NCBI RefSeq assembly: GCF_901538355.1
Contig: NZ_LR593887.1
Span: 1,588,920-1,652,919 of the forward strand
Direction of reading: 5' to 3'
Source: Tuwongella immobilis
GTDB taxonomy: Bacteria; Planctomycetota; Planctomycetia; Gemmatales; Gemmataceae
Length of the DNA: 64,000 nucleotides
Shown here: in pieces, positions 19,316-27,199 of the stretch
How the letters are laid out: each line of letters begins with the position of its first letter
Numbering within the stretch: the stretch's first letter is position 1
Notes under the pieces: model-generated
Seen by the model: the letters and a program-made list of their open reading frames with translations, nothing else
Told to the model about the DNA's origin: nothing
The model's database searches: none
Made by a program: the position numbers and the translations under genes

Positions 19316-19367
19316 CGAACCAGATGCCACAGCAGACGGCGGCCGAGCGTGATGTGGGTTCGTGAGT
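19316..19367. repeat. 52-bp repeat, copy 2
   Basis: One mismatch to copy 1, exactly 858 bp downstream of it. Same CGAACC...GGTTCG terminal inverted repeats. It lies just after the stop of the 18573 gene. Confidence 0.9.
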
Positions 19368-19463
19368 TCTAGGTTCCATGGGCCAGCCGCTGTTCAACTG
19401 AGTGATTCGGCGGCCGAGTGCTCTTTCAACTGGCAGCGCGTCAGCCGTACAAGACGCATCCAC

Positions 19464-19760
19464 ATGGGTGTTCGGGTTGAGATTCGCGACGGCGAGTCTG
19501 TCGAGCAGGCGTTGAAGCGGTTCCGAGAGTTGGTCTGGCGATACGGGCCTCCAGGGGCCGGACGCAAGCGACCGAAGTGGCACAAGCGGCCGCTGGACTA
19601 TCATTTGAAGCCGAGCGAACTGGCCCGCCGCGACGAGCTGCGGGACGCGTGGGTGCAGTACGAGGCCGAGTGCAGTCGTCGCCGGTTAGTCGCGGTCCTG
19701 CGCCGCCAAACCAAGCGGCGCAAGCAGCACTTCGGGGACGCCCCGGTGGTGTACCAGTAG
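19464..19760 (+). CDS. rpsU: bS21-family ribosomal protein homologue
   Basis: 98 residues. The N-terminus MGVRVEIRDGESVEQALKRF matches the bS21 core (V-x-V-R-D-x-E-S-x-x-x-A-L-x-R-F), and the rest is highly basic with KRPLDYHLKPSELARR and a C-terminal RRQTKRRKQHFG. bS21 binds the 30S platform near the anti-Shine-Dalgarno region. It is longer than the usual roughly 70 residues and diverged in the middle (a Gly-Pro-rich insert replaces the usual basic helix). Its place in an accessory patch suggests a second copy rather than the housekeeping gene. Start 19464 is taken because homology begins there. Confidence 0.72.
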   Translation: MGVRVEIRDGESVEQALKRFRELVWRYGPPGAGRKRPKWHKRPLDYHLKPSELARRDELRDAWVQYEAECSRRRLVAVLRRQTKRRKQHFGDAPVVYQ

Positions 19761-19908
19761 CTGCGGCTACTCTCGAGATGCATGAACCAAGCGACGATCC
19801 ACGCGTTTTACTTTCCTGGCGAAGGTTGGGGGCATTCTGGCGTTCATCGCTCCCGTGCCCCCGTCGGGCCGCTGACCGATGGCGCTCTGCGGCAGGAGGG
19901 GTTGCGGA

Positions 19909-20238
19909 ATGTGGATGCCCTTTGACAATGGGGCGACGGTTGGTCAGCCCGGCTACGAGGGGGGCGTCATCGTGCGCGACGAGGAGCACCAAGCCGGCGC
20001 GCGAGCCACGCTGGAGCGGGACTGCAAGCACTGCCCTTGGTCGGTCACCTGCGGAATCTACGGATGGTTCTTCCACACCCGATTCCTCGGGTCGGAGGCG
20101 GAGTCCGAGTTCCCAACCATGTTGGACGGGCTGGCCGCGATCCTCGACATTGGTTCGCGGGTGGATGATCCCGAATGCGACTCACAAATGGAGGCGGTCG
20201 CCAGGGCTATCGAGCAGTTCGTGGGACGCTTCCCGTGA
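19909..20238 (+). CDS. Small conserved-looking hypothetical protein
   Basis: 109 residues. The ATG at 19909 follows CAGGAGGGG with good spacing, which decides it over an upstream start at 19879. The sequence MWMPFDNGATVGQPGYEGG, then VIVRDEEHQAGARATLE and CGIYGWFFHTRF, looks like a compact globular protein; I believe similar hypotheticals exist in other bacteria, but I cannot name the family. Cys residues in CKHCPWSVTC could form a metal or disulfide site. It is the last gene of the accessory patch. Confidence 0.68.
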   Translation: MWMPFDNGATVGQPGYEGGVIVRDEEHQAGARATLERDCKHCPWSVTCGIYGWFFHTRFLGSEAESEFPTMLDGLAAILDIGSRVDDPECDSQMEAVARAIEQFVGRFP

Positions 20239-20347
20239 GCAACTCAGGCATCTGATAGTCCATCCCACGAGATGGAGAGCGATCGCCGAAGTTCAGCGAT
20301 TCAACCCCTCACGCCGGTAATAAAAAGTTTAATCACCGTTTTGTCCA

Positions 20348-20397
20348 CTCCGCAGGGGGGCTCGTTGGGAGCATTGGCAACGAGTTTTTTCGTTGCC
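20348..20397 (+). repeat. Right att-like copy: tRNA-tail/terminator-like sequence
   Basis: It starts CTCCGCA and ends TTTTTTCGTTGCC, and about 41/50 positions match 17694-17743 with no gaps. The rest of the tRNA is not recognisable upstream of it. Confidence 0.55.
20361..20390 (+). terminator. Hairpin plus T-tract at right edge of accessory patch
   Basis: CTCGTTG (20361-20367) pairs with CAACGAG (20378-20384), followed by six T residues. It could terminate the patch genes from the left. Confidence 0.8.
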
Positions 20398-20516
20398 TGC
20401 GCATTCACCCGATCGTATGTCCCACCGCCGCATCGCGGATCATCCTGTCTCGAGTCGGAGCCCGTCGATTGCGGGGGCGTTCGGGTGTGCGTGGGGGGGG
20501 GCTGGGGTGTCGCGGG

Positions 20517-20975
20517 TTATGCGTGCGATTTTTGCCGGGTGGTGAGGACGGGGCAGGGGGCTTTGCGGACGACCTTTTCGGCGACGCTGCCCATGAGCAT
20601 GTGCATGATGGCGCTGCGGCCGTGTGCGCCCATGACGATGAGATCGACTTGTTCTTCGGTGGCGGCGCTGATGATCTCGGCAAATGGGGTGCCGAGGCGG
20701 ACGAGTTTGCGGTAGCGGAGTCCTTCGGGCAGGACTTCGCTGGCGAGAAATTGGCCCAGCAGGGCGTCGGCCTGTTCGGTGAGTGTCTCATCCGAGGGCA
20801 TGACCATGGGCGTTGGCATCATGGCATCGGGCAGGACCAGTGTCAGGTCTTGAACGATGTGCAGTGCCAGCAGTTCGGCACCGTACTTGTCGGCGAGGCT
20901 GACCGCGTAATGAAATGCAGTCCGCGAATTATCGCTGAAATCGACGGGTGCCAAAATTTTTGCAATCGTGACCAT
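20517..20975 (-). CDS. Universal stress protein (UspA family)
   Basis: 152 residues, a single Usp domain: N-terminal KILAPVDFSDNS, then the ATP-binding signature VMGAHGRSAIMHMLMGS (G-x2-G-x9-G-S) and VVRKAPCPVL. This is the nucleotide-binding class of UspA proteins, which act in stress survival. The ATG at 20975 has AGGATGG nine bases upstream, while 20987 has its purines too close. The gene begins 35 bp after the pseudokinase gene on the same strand, so the two are probably cotranscribed. Confidence 0.92.
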   Translation of the reverse strand: MVTIAKILAPVDFSDNSRTAFHYAVSLADKYGAELLALHIVQDLTLVLPDAMMPTPMVMPSDETLTEQADALLGQFLASEVLPEGLRYRKLVRLGTPFAEIISAATEEQVDLIVMGAHGRSAIMHMLMGSVAEKVVRKAPCPVLTTRQKSHA

Positions 20976-21010
20976 GAGCGTATCCATCCTGCCGCGAATT
21001 GAAATCGGTC

Positions 21011-22435
21011 TCAGGCGGATTCGTCTGCGTCGTCTGGGGTGCGTCCGAATCGTTCCGGGAGTGATTTCCACTGGATCGCCGGGGTCGCCAGGTTTCCGGG
21101 CTGGGGTGAATCCGCGGCCGGAGCTTGGCGACCTCGTTCGGATGATCCCAAATCGGGCAGGTCGAAGCTGTCTGAGGACACTAGCAGGATATTCGGTTTC
21201 GAGCCGCTCCGCAATTCATTTCGCGCTTGGAGTTGTTCGTCAATCTCTTGGATACGCCGTTGCAGTTGGGCGGCATCGGGGAATCGATCCGAAATTCGGG
21301 GCGTGAGCAGGCGTTGCAACAGCGCGGTGAGTTCCAACACTTCCGGGGTGCGCTGACTGCTAATCACGATGGGGCGGAATGGCTCGTGCGGGTTGCCGGT
21401 GAGTGCCTGATACATGCACAATCCCAGGCTGTACAGATCGTCGGCGGGTGTCCATGGCCCGGATTGGCCGGGGGAGCGTTCGGTCTGGGGCAGGCTGATT
21501 CCCGGGAAGCGTTCGCGCAGGAGCATGAGTCCGGCATGGGACAGTTTGGCGTGCCCTTCGCGCGTCACCAAAATGCTGCTGGAATCGAGCATGCCGTGCA
21601 CCATCCCATGCTGGTGCAGATGCTTGAGCGTGTCGGCAATTTGGTTCATCAACCGCAGCGCACGATTGGCAATCATGCGACCCGATTGGCGGATGAGTTC
21701 CGCCAGGGTGATCCCTTCGACATATTCCAGAATCAGATAATTCAATTGACCTTCGATGACATCCCAGACGCGAATCAGATTCGGGTGCTGATGCTGGGAG
21801 ATTTTGAGCAGCCCGTCTCGGAAATCGCGGCGGGCATGAGCCGGCAGCAGGGGATATTCCGGGGGCAGCAAGTAGAGCGTGACCGGCAAGTTGAGCGTGC
21901 GATGCAAGGCACGGAAGCCGACCGAGCCAAAGCTATCGAATCGCTCGGTAATCAGGCAATCGCCCAGTTGCGTGCCGGGCATTGGGAGTGTCGCCGGGTC
22001 GAGCCGCATCGACGGAACCGTCACGGGCATAATGATTTGCGGCTGAGTCTCGGCTGATGCCGAAATCGCAGGCGTGGTCGCGGAAATGGAGGTTGGCGGC
22101 GGCACGACCACCGACTGCAACTCTTCGCGCAGCATCGCTAAGCCATGCACGGTGAACAAATTGGAGTTCGAGTGGATGGAGCTGGCGCTGGTGAGTGCCG
22201 CGTTCAACATGCGTTCGCAAGATCGCAGCAGGATTTGATTGCTGGTCAGGAATTGGACCAACGATTGATTCGGTTCGCGCATTGTCCACCACCAATACGC
22301 GGTGGCGCGAACTTCCACGTCGCTGAGGAAATGATCCAGCAGCAGTTGCAGCAGAATGACATCGCGATCATCGAGCTGGGTGCTGATTAACCCATCGATG
22401 TCTTCTGGGACGGAATGTGGAGAGTGTGCGTTCAT
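21011..22435 (-). CDS. Ser/Thr kinase-like protein lacking catalytic residues (pseudokinase)
   Basis: 474 residues. Residues about 170-400 follow a Pkn2-type kinase domain: glycine loop remnant DSFGSVGFRAL, hinge LNYLILEYVEGITLAEL, a catalytic-loop equivalent, and DDLYSLGLCMYQALTG. The key residues are gone. The VAIK Lys position reads VTLYLL, HRD reads HGM in MVHGMLDSSSILV, and DFG reads SHAG. Phosphotransfer is therefore unlikely, and a scaffold or sensor role is inferred. An alpha-helical N-terminal region of about 120 residues precedes the kinase-like part, and a disordered Pro/Ser tail follows. It is upstream of the UspA gene in an apparent two-gene unit. Confidence 0.85.
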   Translation of the reverse strand: MNAHSPHSVPEDIDGLISTQLDDRDVILLQLLLDHFLSDVEVRATAYWWWTMREPNQSLVQFLTSNQILLRSCERMLNAALTSASSIHSNSNLFTVHGLAMLREELQSVVVPPPTSISATTPAISASAETQPQIIMPVTVPSMRLDPATLPMPGTQLGDCLITERFDSFGSVGFRALHRTLNLPVTLYLLPPEYPLLPAHARRDFRDGLLKISQHQHPNLIRVWDVIEGQLNYLILEYVEGITLAELIRQSGRMIANRALRLMNQIADTLKHLHQHGMVHGMLDSSSILVTREGHAKLSHAGLMLLRERFPGISLPQTERSPGQSGPWTPADDLYSLGLCMYQALTGNPHEPFRPIVISSQRTPEVLELTALLQRLLTPRISDRFPDAAQLQRRIQEIDEQLQARNELRSGSKPNILLVSSDSFDLPDLGSSERGRQAPAADSPQPGNLATPAIQWKSLPERFGRTPDDADESA

Positions 22436-22786
22436 GCAACCTACTCGGTGTCTGACGCTGCAAGTCAACTCGGGGGGTGAGTTGTATTCAGATCTTATTT
22501 CCCATTTCGAGAGTCGGTCAACCAAGATTGAAGCAATTTTCCAAAACAAATCGACAGAAAATCATGCGTGGCGCAATAAATCACCTGATAGCGAAACGAA
22601 GTTGAGAATTCAGGTGACAACATGATGAAATTTCATGCGAATGCTGAATTTTTCGGATACTTCGGACCTTGCTGGTAAACGGGTTTCCGGTTGGAAAATC
22701 GATTCGTCGCTTGCGAAGCCAGACGACACACCATACCTTTGGGAGACTCCTTTTTCCAGGCGTGTTGCTCCCGAAAGGTCGCGGCC
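22436..22786. other. 351-bp divergent intergenic region
   Basis: This gap separates the pseudokinase and the membrane-protein gene, which are transcribed away from each other, and should hold both promoters. It is AT-richer than its surroundings. I see no tRNA, riboswitch or convincing small gene. Confidence 0.5.
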
Positions 22787-23347
22787 ATGAAGTCGGTTTA
22801 TTTGTTGATGACAGTCCTCTTTGGGATCAGCGCCGTATGGATGTTCCTGCGGCTCTTGACTGCGGAGTCTCGGGAGACCATCCAGCGAATTGTCGGCAAT
22901 CTGATTCTGCTGATGGCCAGCTATGCCGCCTGGGGCTTGACCATCGCCTTGGCCGTTGAGACGGTAGTCTATGCGACTTCGGATGATCTGACGGTGGATT
23001 GGCTCCAGATTCCGCCTTGGGCGAGTCCGAAATCGAGTTGGGAACGCCAACTGCTGATGGGGGTGCTGAAGCGGGCAATGCTCGGGATGCTGCTGCTCGG
23101 CAATGCGATTTTATTGGGGCGAATGTCGAACGATTTATTCGGAAGCGATGGATCGGCTGGTAATCGTCCCGATTCTGAAGATTCGTCGGATGATTCCGAT
23201 TGGGCGGAGCCGAGTCTTTCGAGCGAGTCGATTGGGAAGGGCGCAGAAACACCGGCGAGCCCGGCGGTGCCCCCGACGCCGCCAAAGGCATCGGGGACGA
23301 CCGAGCGAACGAACCACAAACCGAATCCACCCCGCAAACGGAAGTAA
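22787..23347 (+). CDS. Small unknown integral membrane protein with acidic tail
   Basis: 186 residues. Three hydrophobic segments are visible: SVYLLMTVLFGISAVWMFL at the N-terminus, NLILLMASYAAWGLTIALAV in the middle, and LLMGVLKRAMLGMLLLGNAI. The last 65 residues are disordered and rich in Ser/Asp/Glu, then Pro/Lys. ATG 22787 lies after GAAAGG. No family recognised. It converges on gnd with 31 bp between the stop codons. Confidence 0.72.
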   Translation: MKSVYLLMTVLFGISAVWMFLRLLTAESRETIQRIVGNLILLMASYAAWGLTIALAVETVVYATSDDLTVDWLQIPPWASPKSSWERQLLMGVLKRAMLGMLLLGNAILLGRMSNDLFGSDGSAGNRPDSEDSSDDSDWAEPSLSSESIGKGAETPASPAVPPTPPKASGTTERTNHKPNPPRKRK

Positions 23348-23378
23348 ACCGGGCGGATTCGATGGGATGCCGGTGCGA

Positions 23379-24794
23379 TTATTCCGGCGTCCAGGAGCTA
23401 TGGAAGGTGCCCGGCATATCGATGCGCTCATACGTGTGGGCACCGAAATAATCGCGTTGCGCTTGAATGATGTTCAGCGGCAAGCGATTGCTGCGATAGT
23501 TGTCGAAGTATGCCAGGGCTGTGCCGAGGGCGGGGGCGCCGATGCCCGCGTCGATGGCATGCTTCAGGATGGTGCGCAGGGCCGGCACTTTGCGGCTGAC
23601 CAATCCGCCGATGGTGGGGTCCAGCAGCAGGTTCGGCAGTCCGTTGTTGGCCGAGTACGCCTTGCGCATGTCTTCCAGCAGCTTCGAGCGAATGATGCAC
23701 CCGCCGCGCCAGATTCGGGCGACCGCTTCCATATTCAGGCCAAATCCCGCCGCTTTATCGGCTTGATGCAGCATGGCCATGCCCTGAGCATAGGCGACAA
23801 TCATGCCCACATGAAAGGCATCGTGCAGCAGTTGCACGGCGGCTTGCTTGTCGCCGGTAAACGGCATGGGCGAGGGGCCGGTGAGGATCTTGCTGGCTTC
23901 GCTGCGCTCGGCGTCATAGCTGGAGAGGTAACGGCTGGCCACGGCGCTATCAATCGTCGAGAGCGGCACACCCAGATCCAGCGCGGCTTGCGAAGTCCAC
24001 TTGCCGGTCCCTTTTTGCCGGGCAACATCGCGGACCATATCCAGCAGGCGATTGCCGGTCTTGTCGTCCACCTTCAGGAAGACGTCGGCCGTGATTTCGA
24101 CCAGGAACGACGCGAGTTCGCCTTGGTTCCACGCCTTGAACGCAGCGTGCATTTCGTCGTTGGTCAGACCGATGACTTGCCGCATGACATCATACGTTTC
24201 GGCGATCATTTGCATAATGGCGTATTCGATGCCATTGTGCACCATCTTCACGTAGTGGCCGGCGGCTCCGGTCCCCATGTAATCGACGCACGGTTCGCCG
24301 TTGACCTTGGCGGAGATCGCTTCCAGGATCGGCTTGACGCGTTCGTAGGCTTGGCGATCACCACCGGGCATGATGCTGGGGCCGTAGCGGGCACCAGATT
24401 CCCCGCCAGAGACGCCCATTCCGAAGAAGTGAATTCCCTTGGCTTTGAGTTCTTCGAATCGGCGGTTGGTATCGTTGAAGTGGCTGTTCCCGCCGTCGAT
24501 AATCAGGTCGCCCGGTTCGATGAGCGGGAGCAGTTGTTGAATGACGGCATCAACGGCCGCGCCGGCTTGCACCAGCAGAATCATGGCACGGGGTTTCTTG
24601 ATGACTTCGACAAACGCTTTCATGTCGCTGGTGCCGAAGACCGTGCGGCCTTTGCCTTCTTCCAAAAAGGCCGCAACTTTGGACGGATCGCGATTAAATC
24701 CCGCGCTGGCAAAGCCATGATCGGCAATGTTCAGCAGCAGATTCCGCCCCATGACACCCAGTCCAATCAAGCCAATATCGTACTGTTGACTCAT
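23379..24794 (-). CDS. gnd: 6-phosphogluconate dehydrogenase, decarboxylating
   Basis: 471 residues, the full length of the long-chain enzyme. It oxidatively decarboxylates 6-phosphogluconate to ribulose 5-phosphate with NADP+ in the pentose phosphate pathway. Visible are the Rossmann motif IGLGVMGRNLLLNI, the substrate-binding GMGVSGGESGARYGPSIMPGG, the catalytic Lys in YVKMVHNGIEYAIMQ, and the C-terminal IIQAQRDYFGAHTYERID tail that reaches into the partner subunit. Start 24794 has GGAG upstream; the GTG at 24815 is less likely. A second NADP/6-phosphogluconate branch is implied by the KDPG aldolase at 55.9 kb. Confidence 0.97.
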   Translation of the reverse strand: MSQQYDIGLIGLGVMGRNLLLNIADHGFASAGFNRDPSKVAAFLEEGKGRTVFGTSDMKAFVEVIKKPRAMILLVQAGAAVDAVIQQLLPLIEPGDLIIDGGNSHFNDTNRRFEELKAKGIHFFGMGVSGGESGARYGPSIMPGGDRQAYERVKPILEAISAKVNGEPCVDYMGTGAAGHYVKMVHNGIEYAIMQMIAETYDVMRQVIGLTNDEMHAAFKAWNQGELASFLVEITADVFLKVDDKTGNRLLDMVRDVARQKGTGKWTSQAALDLGVPLSTIDSAVASRYLSSYDAERSEASKILTGPSPMPFTGDKQAAVQLLHDAFHVGMIVAYAQGMAMLHQADKAAGFGLNMEAVARIWRGGCIIRSKLLEDMRKAYSANNGLPNLLLDPTIGGLVSRKVPALRTILKHAIDAGIGAPALGTALAYFDNYRSNRLPLNIIQAQRDYFGAHTYERIDMPGTFHSSWTPE

Positions 24795-25100
24795 TCCAAT
24801 GCTCTCCGCATCCACCTGGGGTGGCCTGCCAACGGTCTGCGACCACGAATTTCCATCAATGTAGGAATTCCGAGCGTACTCGCCAGCAGGTCAAGCGAAT
24901 TCTTCTCGTGCCCAATTGGGTCGTTGGGTTCCGAATCTCGGAGTTGAGCGAACGCTTGCAACGCCCGTTCAACTTCGACAATCGCCGCCATGTTCAGCAA
25001 ACCGCTTCCCGAGTTGACCCGCAACGACTCACGGAGTCGCGTTGCGGAGCGAGCGGGCGGGGATGAATGTTTCTGCGTGAGATTGATCGGCATGCCGCGT
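24795..25100. other. 306-bp gap with an imperfect hairpin
   Basis: The gap separates the HEAT-repeat gene stop from the gnd start. CCGCAACGACTC (25020-25031) can pair with GAGTCGCGTTGCGG (25035-25048) with a small bulge. A minus-strand frame of up to 130 codons crosses the gap, but it has no good ribosome-binding site, overlaps the HEAT gene and looks non-coding. Confidence 0.45.
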
Positions 25101-26468
25101 TCAGCGTCCACTTCGTTCGCTGATGGCACGAGCGACAAGTGAGGATCTTGCAGCGAGTCGAACTTGGTGAGCGGGGTCATCAATCAACTTGAGCAAGATC
25201 GGATCCAGTGTCACAAATCCATCGCGAGCCGATGCGCTGAGTGCCACCAAGCTACGAATGGCGCTCGCGCGGGATTCGGGATCGTATTTGCCGAAAATAA
25301 TGTGCTCAAGAACCGATCGCGCCTGGCTGAGGTCGGCACCCAGACGCGGCAAAAACGAAAGGTAACCCGTGATCTTTTGATCGCTGATCCGGCTGATGAG
25401 TGGCTGGATGACTTGCTTAGCCTCCTCGACGATTTCGGAAGGATGGCACGATGTCGAACTGGAAGATCGCCCGAATTCCCGTTGGAAAGATGGCATCTCA
25501 GCTCCATGCCTTTGGACAATCTCACCGAGAGTCGCGAGAAACCAAAAGCCGTGAACCGGATTCGCGCAACGCAGGAATCCATCCACCAGTAATTTGATTT
25601 GCGATTTGTTCCACATTGCGATGCACGCCAAAGCAATACTCAGCTCTACCGTCCAATCGCAGTCCTGTGTCAGCAATTGAAGCAGTGAAGGGAATGCTTC
25701 TTCAGCAACCTCACCGAAATGGCTCAGTGTTATCGCAGTTCGTGCACATTGATGATGATCCGATTCGCGAAGGTCCAGAACCAGTTCAGAAACCAACTTC
25801 TTGCCGGATTCGTTTGGATTCACGCCGAATTGTTGGAATGCATTCCATGCTTCTGCGCGGACGCACCGATCGGGATCCTCCATCCGATCAGACAAAGTCG
25901 GAATCACGTCGGCATCAGCAACGCGACTCCGTCCAAGTCCGAAGCAGGATTGAGCACGGATCCACGCATCTGGGTCTCGGGTCATTCGGATCAGACTTGG
26001 AGTGACAGATCGCGATTGTTCTCCAATGGCTCCGAGTGCCCGTGCCGCATTGAGCCGCAACCAAACATTCCGGGTGCTTATCAGCGGCTCGATGGCACTC
26101 GCCGAGACGTCACCGAGAGTCACCAGACCCCGCATTGCAACACGCGTGATCGGGAAAGTCAGTGTCTGCCACCGAAGATAAGACGATGGCTTTTTCGCAA
26201 GAATCCGAATCAACCACGGCATGGCGGTACTCGCCGACTCGTTGACAGTGCCGATTTTTTCAAAGGATTCTTCGAGGACACCCCAGTATGGCCAGTCGAA
26301 TTCTGGAATCGTCTCAAATTCTCTTGAAAACGTATGGATCGCGTCTGTGGGATTGGCAAATGGGATCGTTCTCAAAACGAATGCGGCCCACTCGCGCAAT
26401 CCAGGATCGTTCCCCTTGAGGGCAGCGATTACTTGCTGCAACGCTGTGGAAGTTAACTGAATTGTCAT
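25101..26468 (-). CDS. HEAT-repeat protein
   Basis: 455 residues, mostly alpha-helical repeats of about 35-40 residues with HEAT/PBS-lyase-like character: LRLNAARALGAIGEQSRSVTP, then IRAQSCFGLGRSRVADADVIP and VRAEAWNAFQQFGVNPNE. No signal peptide or catalytic motif, so it is probably a cytoplasmic protein-binding scaffold. Codon use is more even and GC lower than in the core genes around it, which fits an acquired or fast-evolving gene. The ATG at 26468 starts the helical repeat region. The neighbours give no functional hint. Confidence 0.8.
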   Translation of the reverse strand: MTIQLTSTALQQVIAALKGNDPGLREWAAFVLRTIPFANPTDAIHTFSREFETIPEFDWPYWGVLEESFEKIGTVNESASTAMPWLIRILAKKPSSYLRWQTLTFPITRVAMRGLVTLGDVSASAIEPLISTRNVWLRLNAARALGAIGEQSRSVTPSLIRMTRDPDAWIRAQSCFGLGRSRVADADVIPTLSDRMEDPDRCVRAEAWNAFQQFGVNPNESGKKLVSELVLDLRESDHHQCARTAITLSHFGEVAEEAFPSLLQLLTQDCDWTVELSIALACIAMWNKSQIKLLVDGFLRCANPVHGFWFLATLGEIVQRHGAEMPSFQREFGRSSSSTSCHPSEIVEEAKQVIQPLISRISDQKITGYLSFLPRLGADLSQARSVLEHIIFGKYDPESRASAIRSLVALSASARDGFVTLDPILLKLIDDPAHQVRLAARSSLVARAISERSGR

Positions 26469-26629
26469 CTGGTACAGTCTTTCGCTGTTGATGCAATTGT
26501 TGCTCGGTTTCCGAACGGTTCCATGACGGTTGTGATGAACTGGGGGGAATCACCTGATCGTCGCAGCGTCACGTTCCCGAAGGCGATTGTCGCGTTTGGT
26601 GCCCCGACTGCGAGCGCTCGCCAGACCGA

Positions 26630-27010
26630 TTAGCGAGTCAAATTCTCGGTTTGGTTGTCAAGCCGGCGGATTTGTGCCCAGTCGTATGGTTGAATTGGCG
26701 AAGCATCCAAGTCGAACAGCTTCACGATAACGCTGGTGCGGCCTTCGCAGAGGCGATGCACTTCTGCTTTCTTCCCCTGAAAGGGATCCGTTAAGATCTC
26801 CACTCGGTCTCCAACGTGGAACGGAGCACCATGGAAGAGACGCATGAACAGATGCCATGCGATCGACACGAAACCATCGGAAAACACCACACCCATTCCT
26901 GCTCCGATCAGTGTGCTCTCGGTCCAATTCCGACCCGTTTCTTGAAGCCAGAACGCGATGGTCGCGGCGGCAGTCAATGCCATGAGGAAAAACGCGATGA
27001 GCCAGCTCAC
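26630..27010 (-). CDS. Small membrane protein with KOW/SH3-like soluble domain
   Basis: 126 residues. An N-terminal transmembrane segment (MSWLIAFFLMALTAAATIAFWL) and a second hydrophobic stretch (LIGAGMGVVFSDGFVSIAWHLF) are followed by a KOW-like barrel (HVGDRVEILTDPFQGKKAEVH), a sequence type seen in NusG-like domains. It starts at GTG 27010, supported by GAGGGGG eight bases upstream. Function unknown; the KOW-like match is by eye. Confidence 0.65.
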   Translation of the reverse strand: MSWLIAFFLMALTAAATIAFWLQETGRNWTESTLIGAGMGVVFSDGFVSIAWHLFMRLFHGAPFHVGDRVEILTDPFQGKKAEVHRLCEGRTSVIVKLFDLDASPIQPYDWAQIRRLDNQTENLTR

Positions 27011-27199
27011 AATGCACCCCCTCGCGACTGGAGAAAGTGGACAAGATCAGAAGCAGTAGCGATCGCTGAAAGTTCCCACCCGACGTGACCGAACCAACGA
27101 AGCCGCCTGCCGAGATCTGAACTCCCCCAGTCGCGTCACGCTTCTCGGCCAGGGGTATCTGGTTGGGGTGGTCGTCACTGTCGCTCCGACTGTCGTCAG

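Larger units (their letters stand above)
17694..20397. mobile_element. tRNA-linked accessory patch (putative small island)
   Basis: The segment starts at the 3' end of tRNA-Ser and is bounded on the right by an imperfect copy of the tRNA tail plus terminator (about 41 of 50 positions identical, ungapped). Inside are one frameshifted gene, two unknown genes, a bS21 paralogue and two near-identical 52-bp repeats. Codon choice is skewed to GAC/GAG/AAC, whereas flanking genes use GAT/GAA. No integrase or transposase is present, so mobility can only be inferred. Alternatives are a gene-cassette array or the remains of a duplicated tRNA locus. Confidence 0.5.

Noticed and set aside
18429-19604. A 391-codon minus-strand frame across the two 52-bp repeats
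   Set aside because: It is opposite two genes with strong ribosome-binding sites, and the repeated THEPTSRSAAVCCGIWF segments in it simply reflect the DNA repeat.
24791-25183. A 130-codon minus-strand frame between the HEAT gene and gnd
   Set aside because: It overlaps both neighbours, has no good start signal and reads through an imperfect hairpin; it does not look like a protein.
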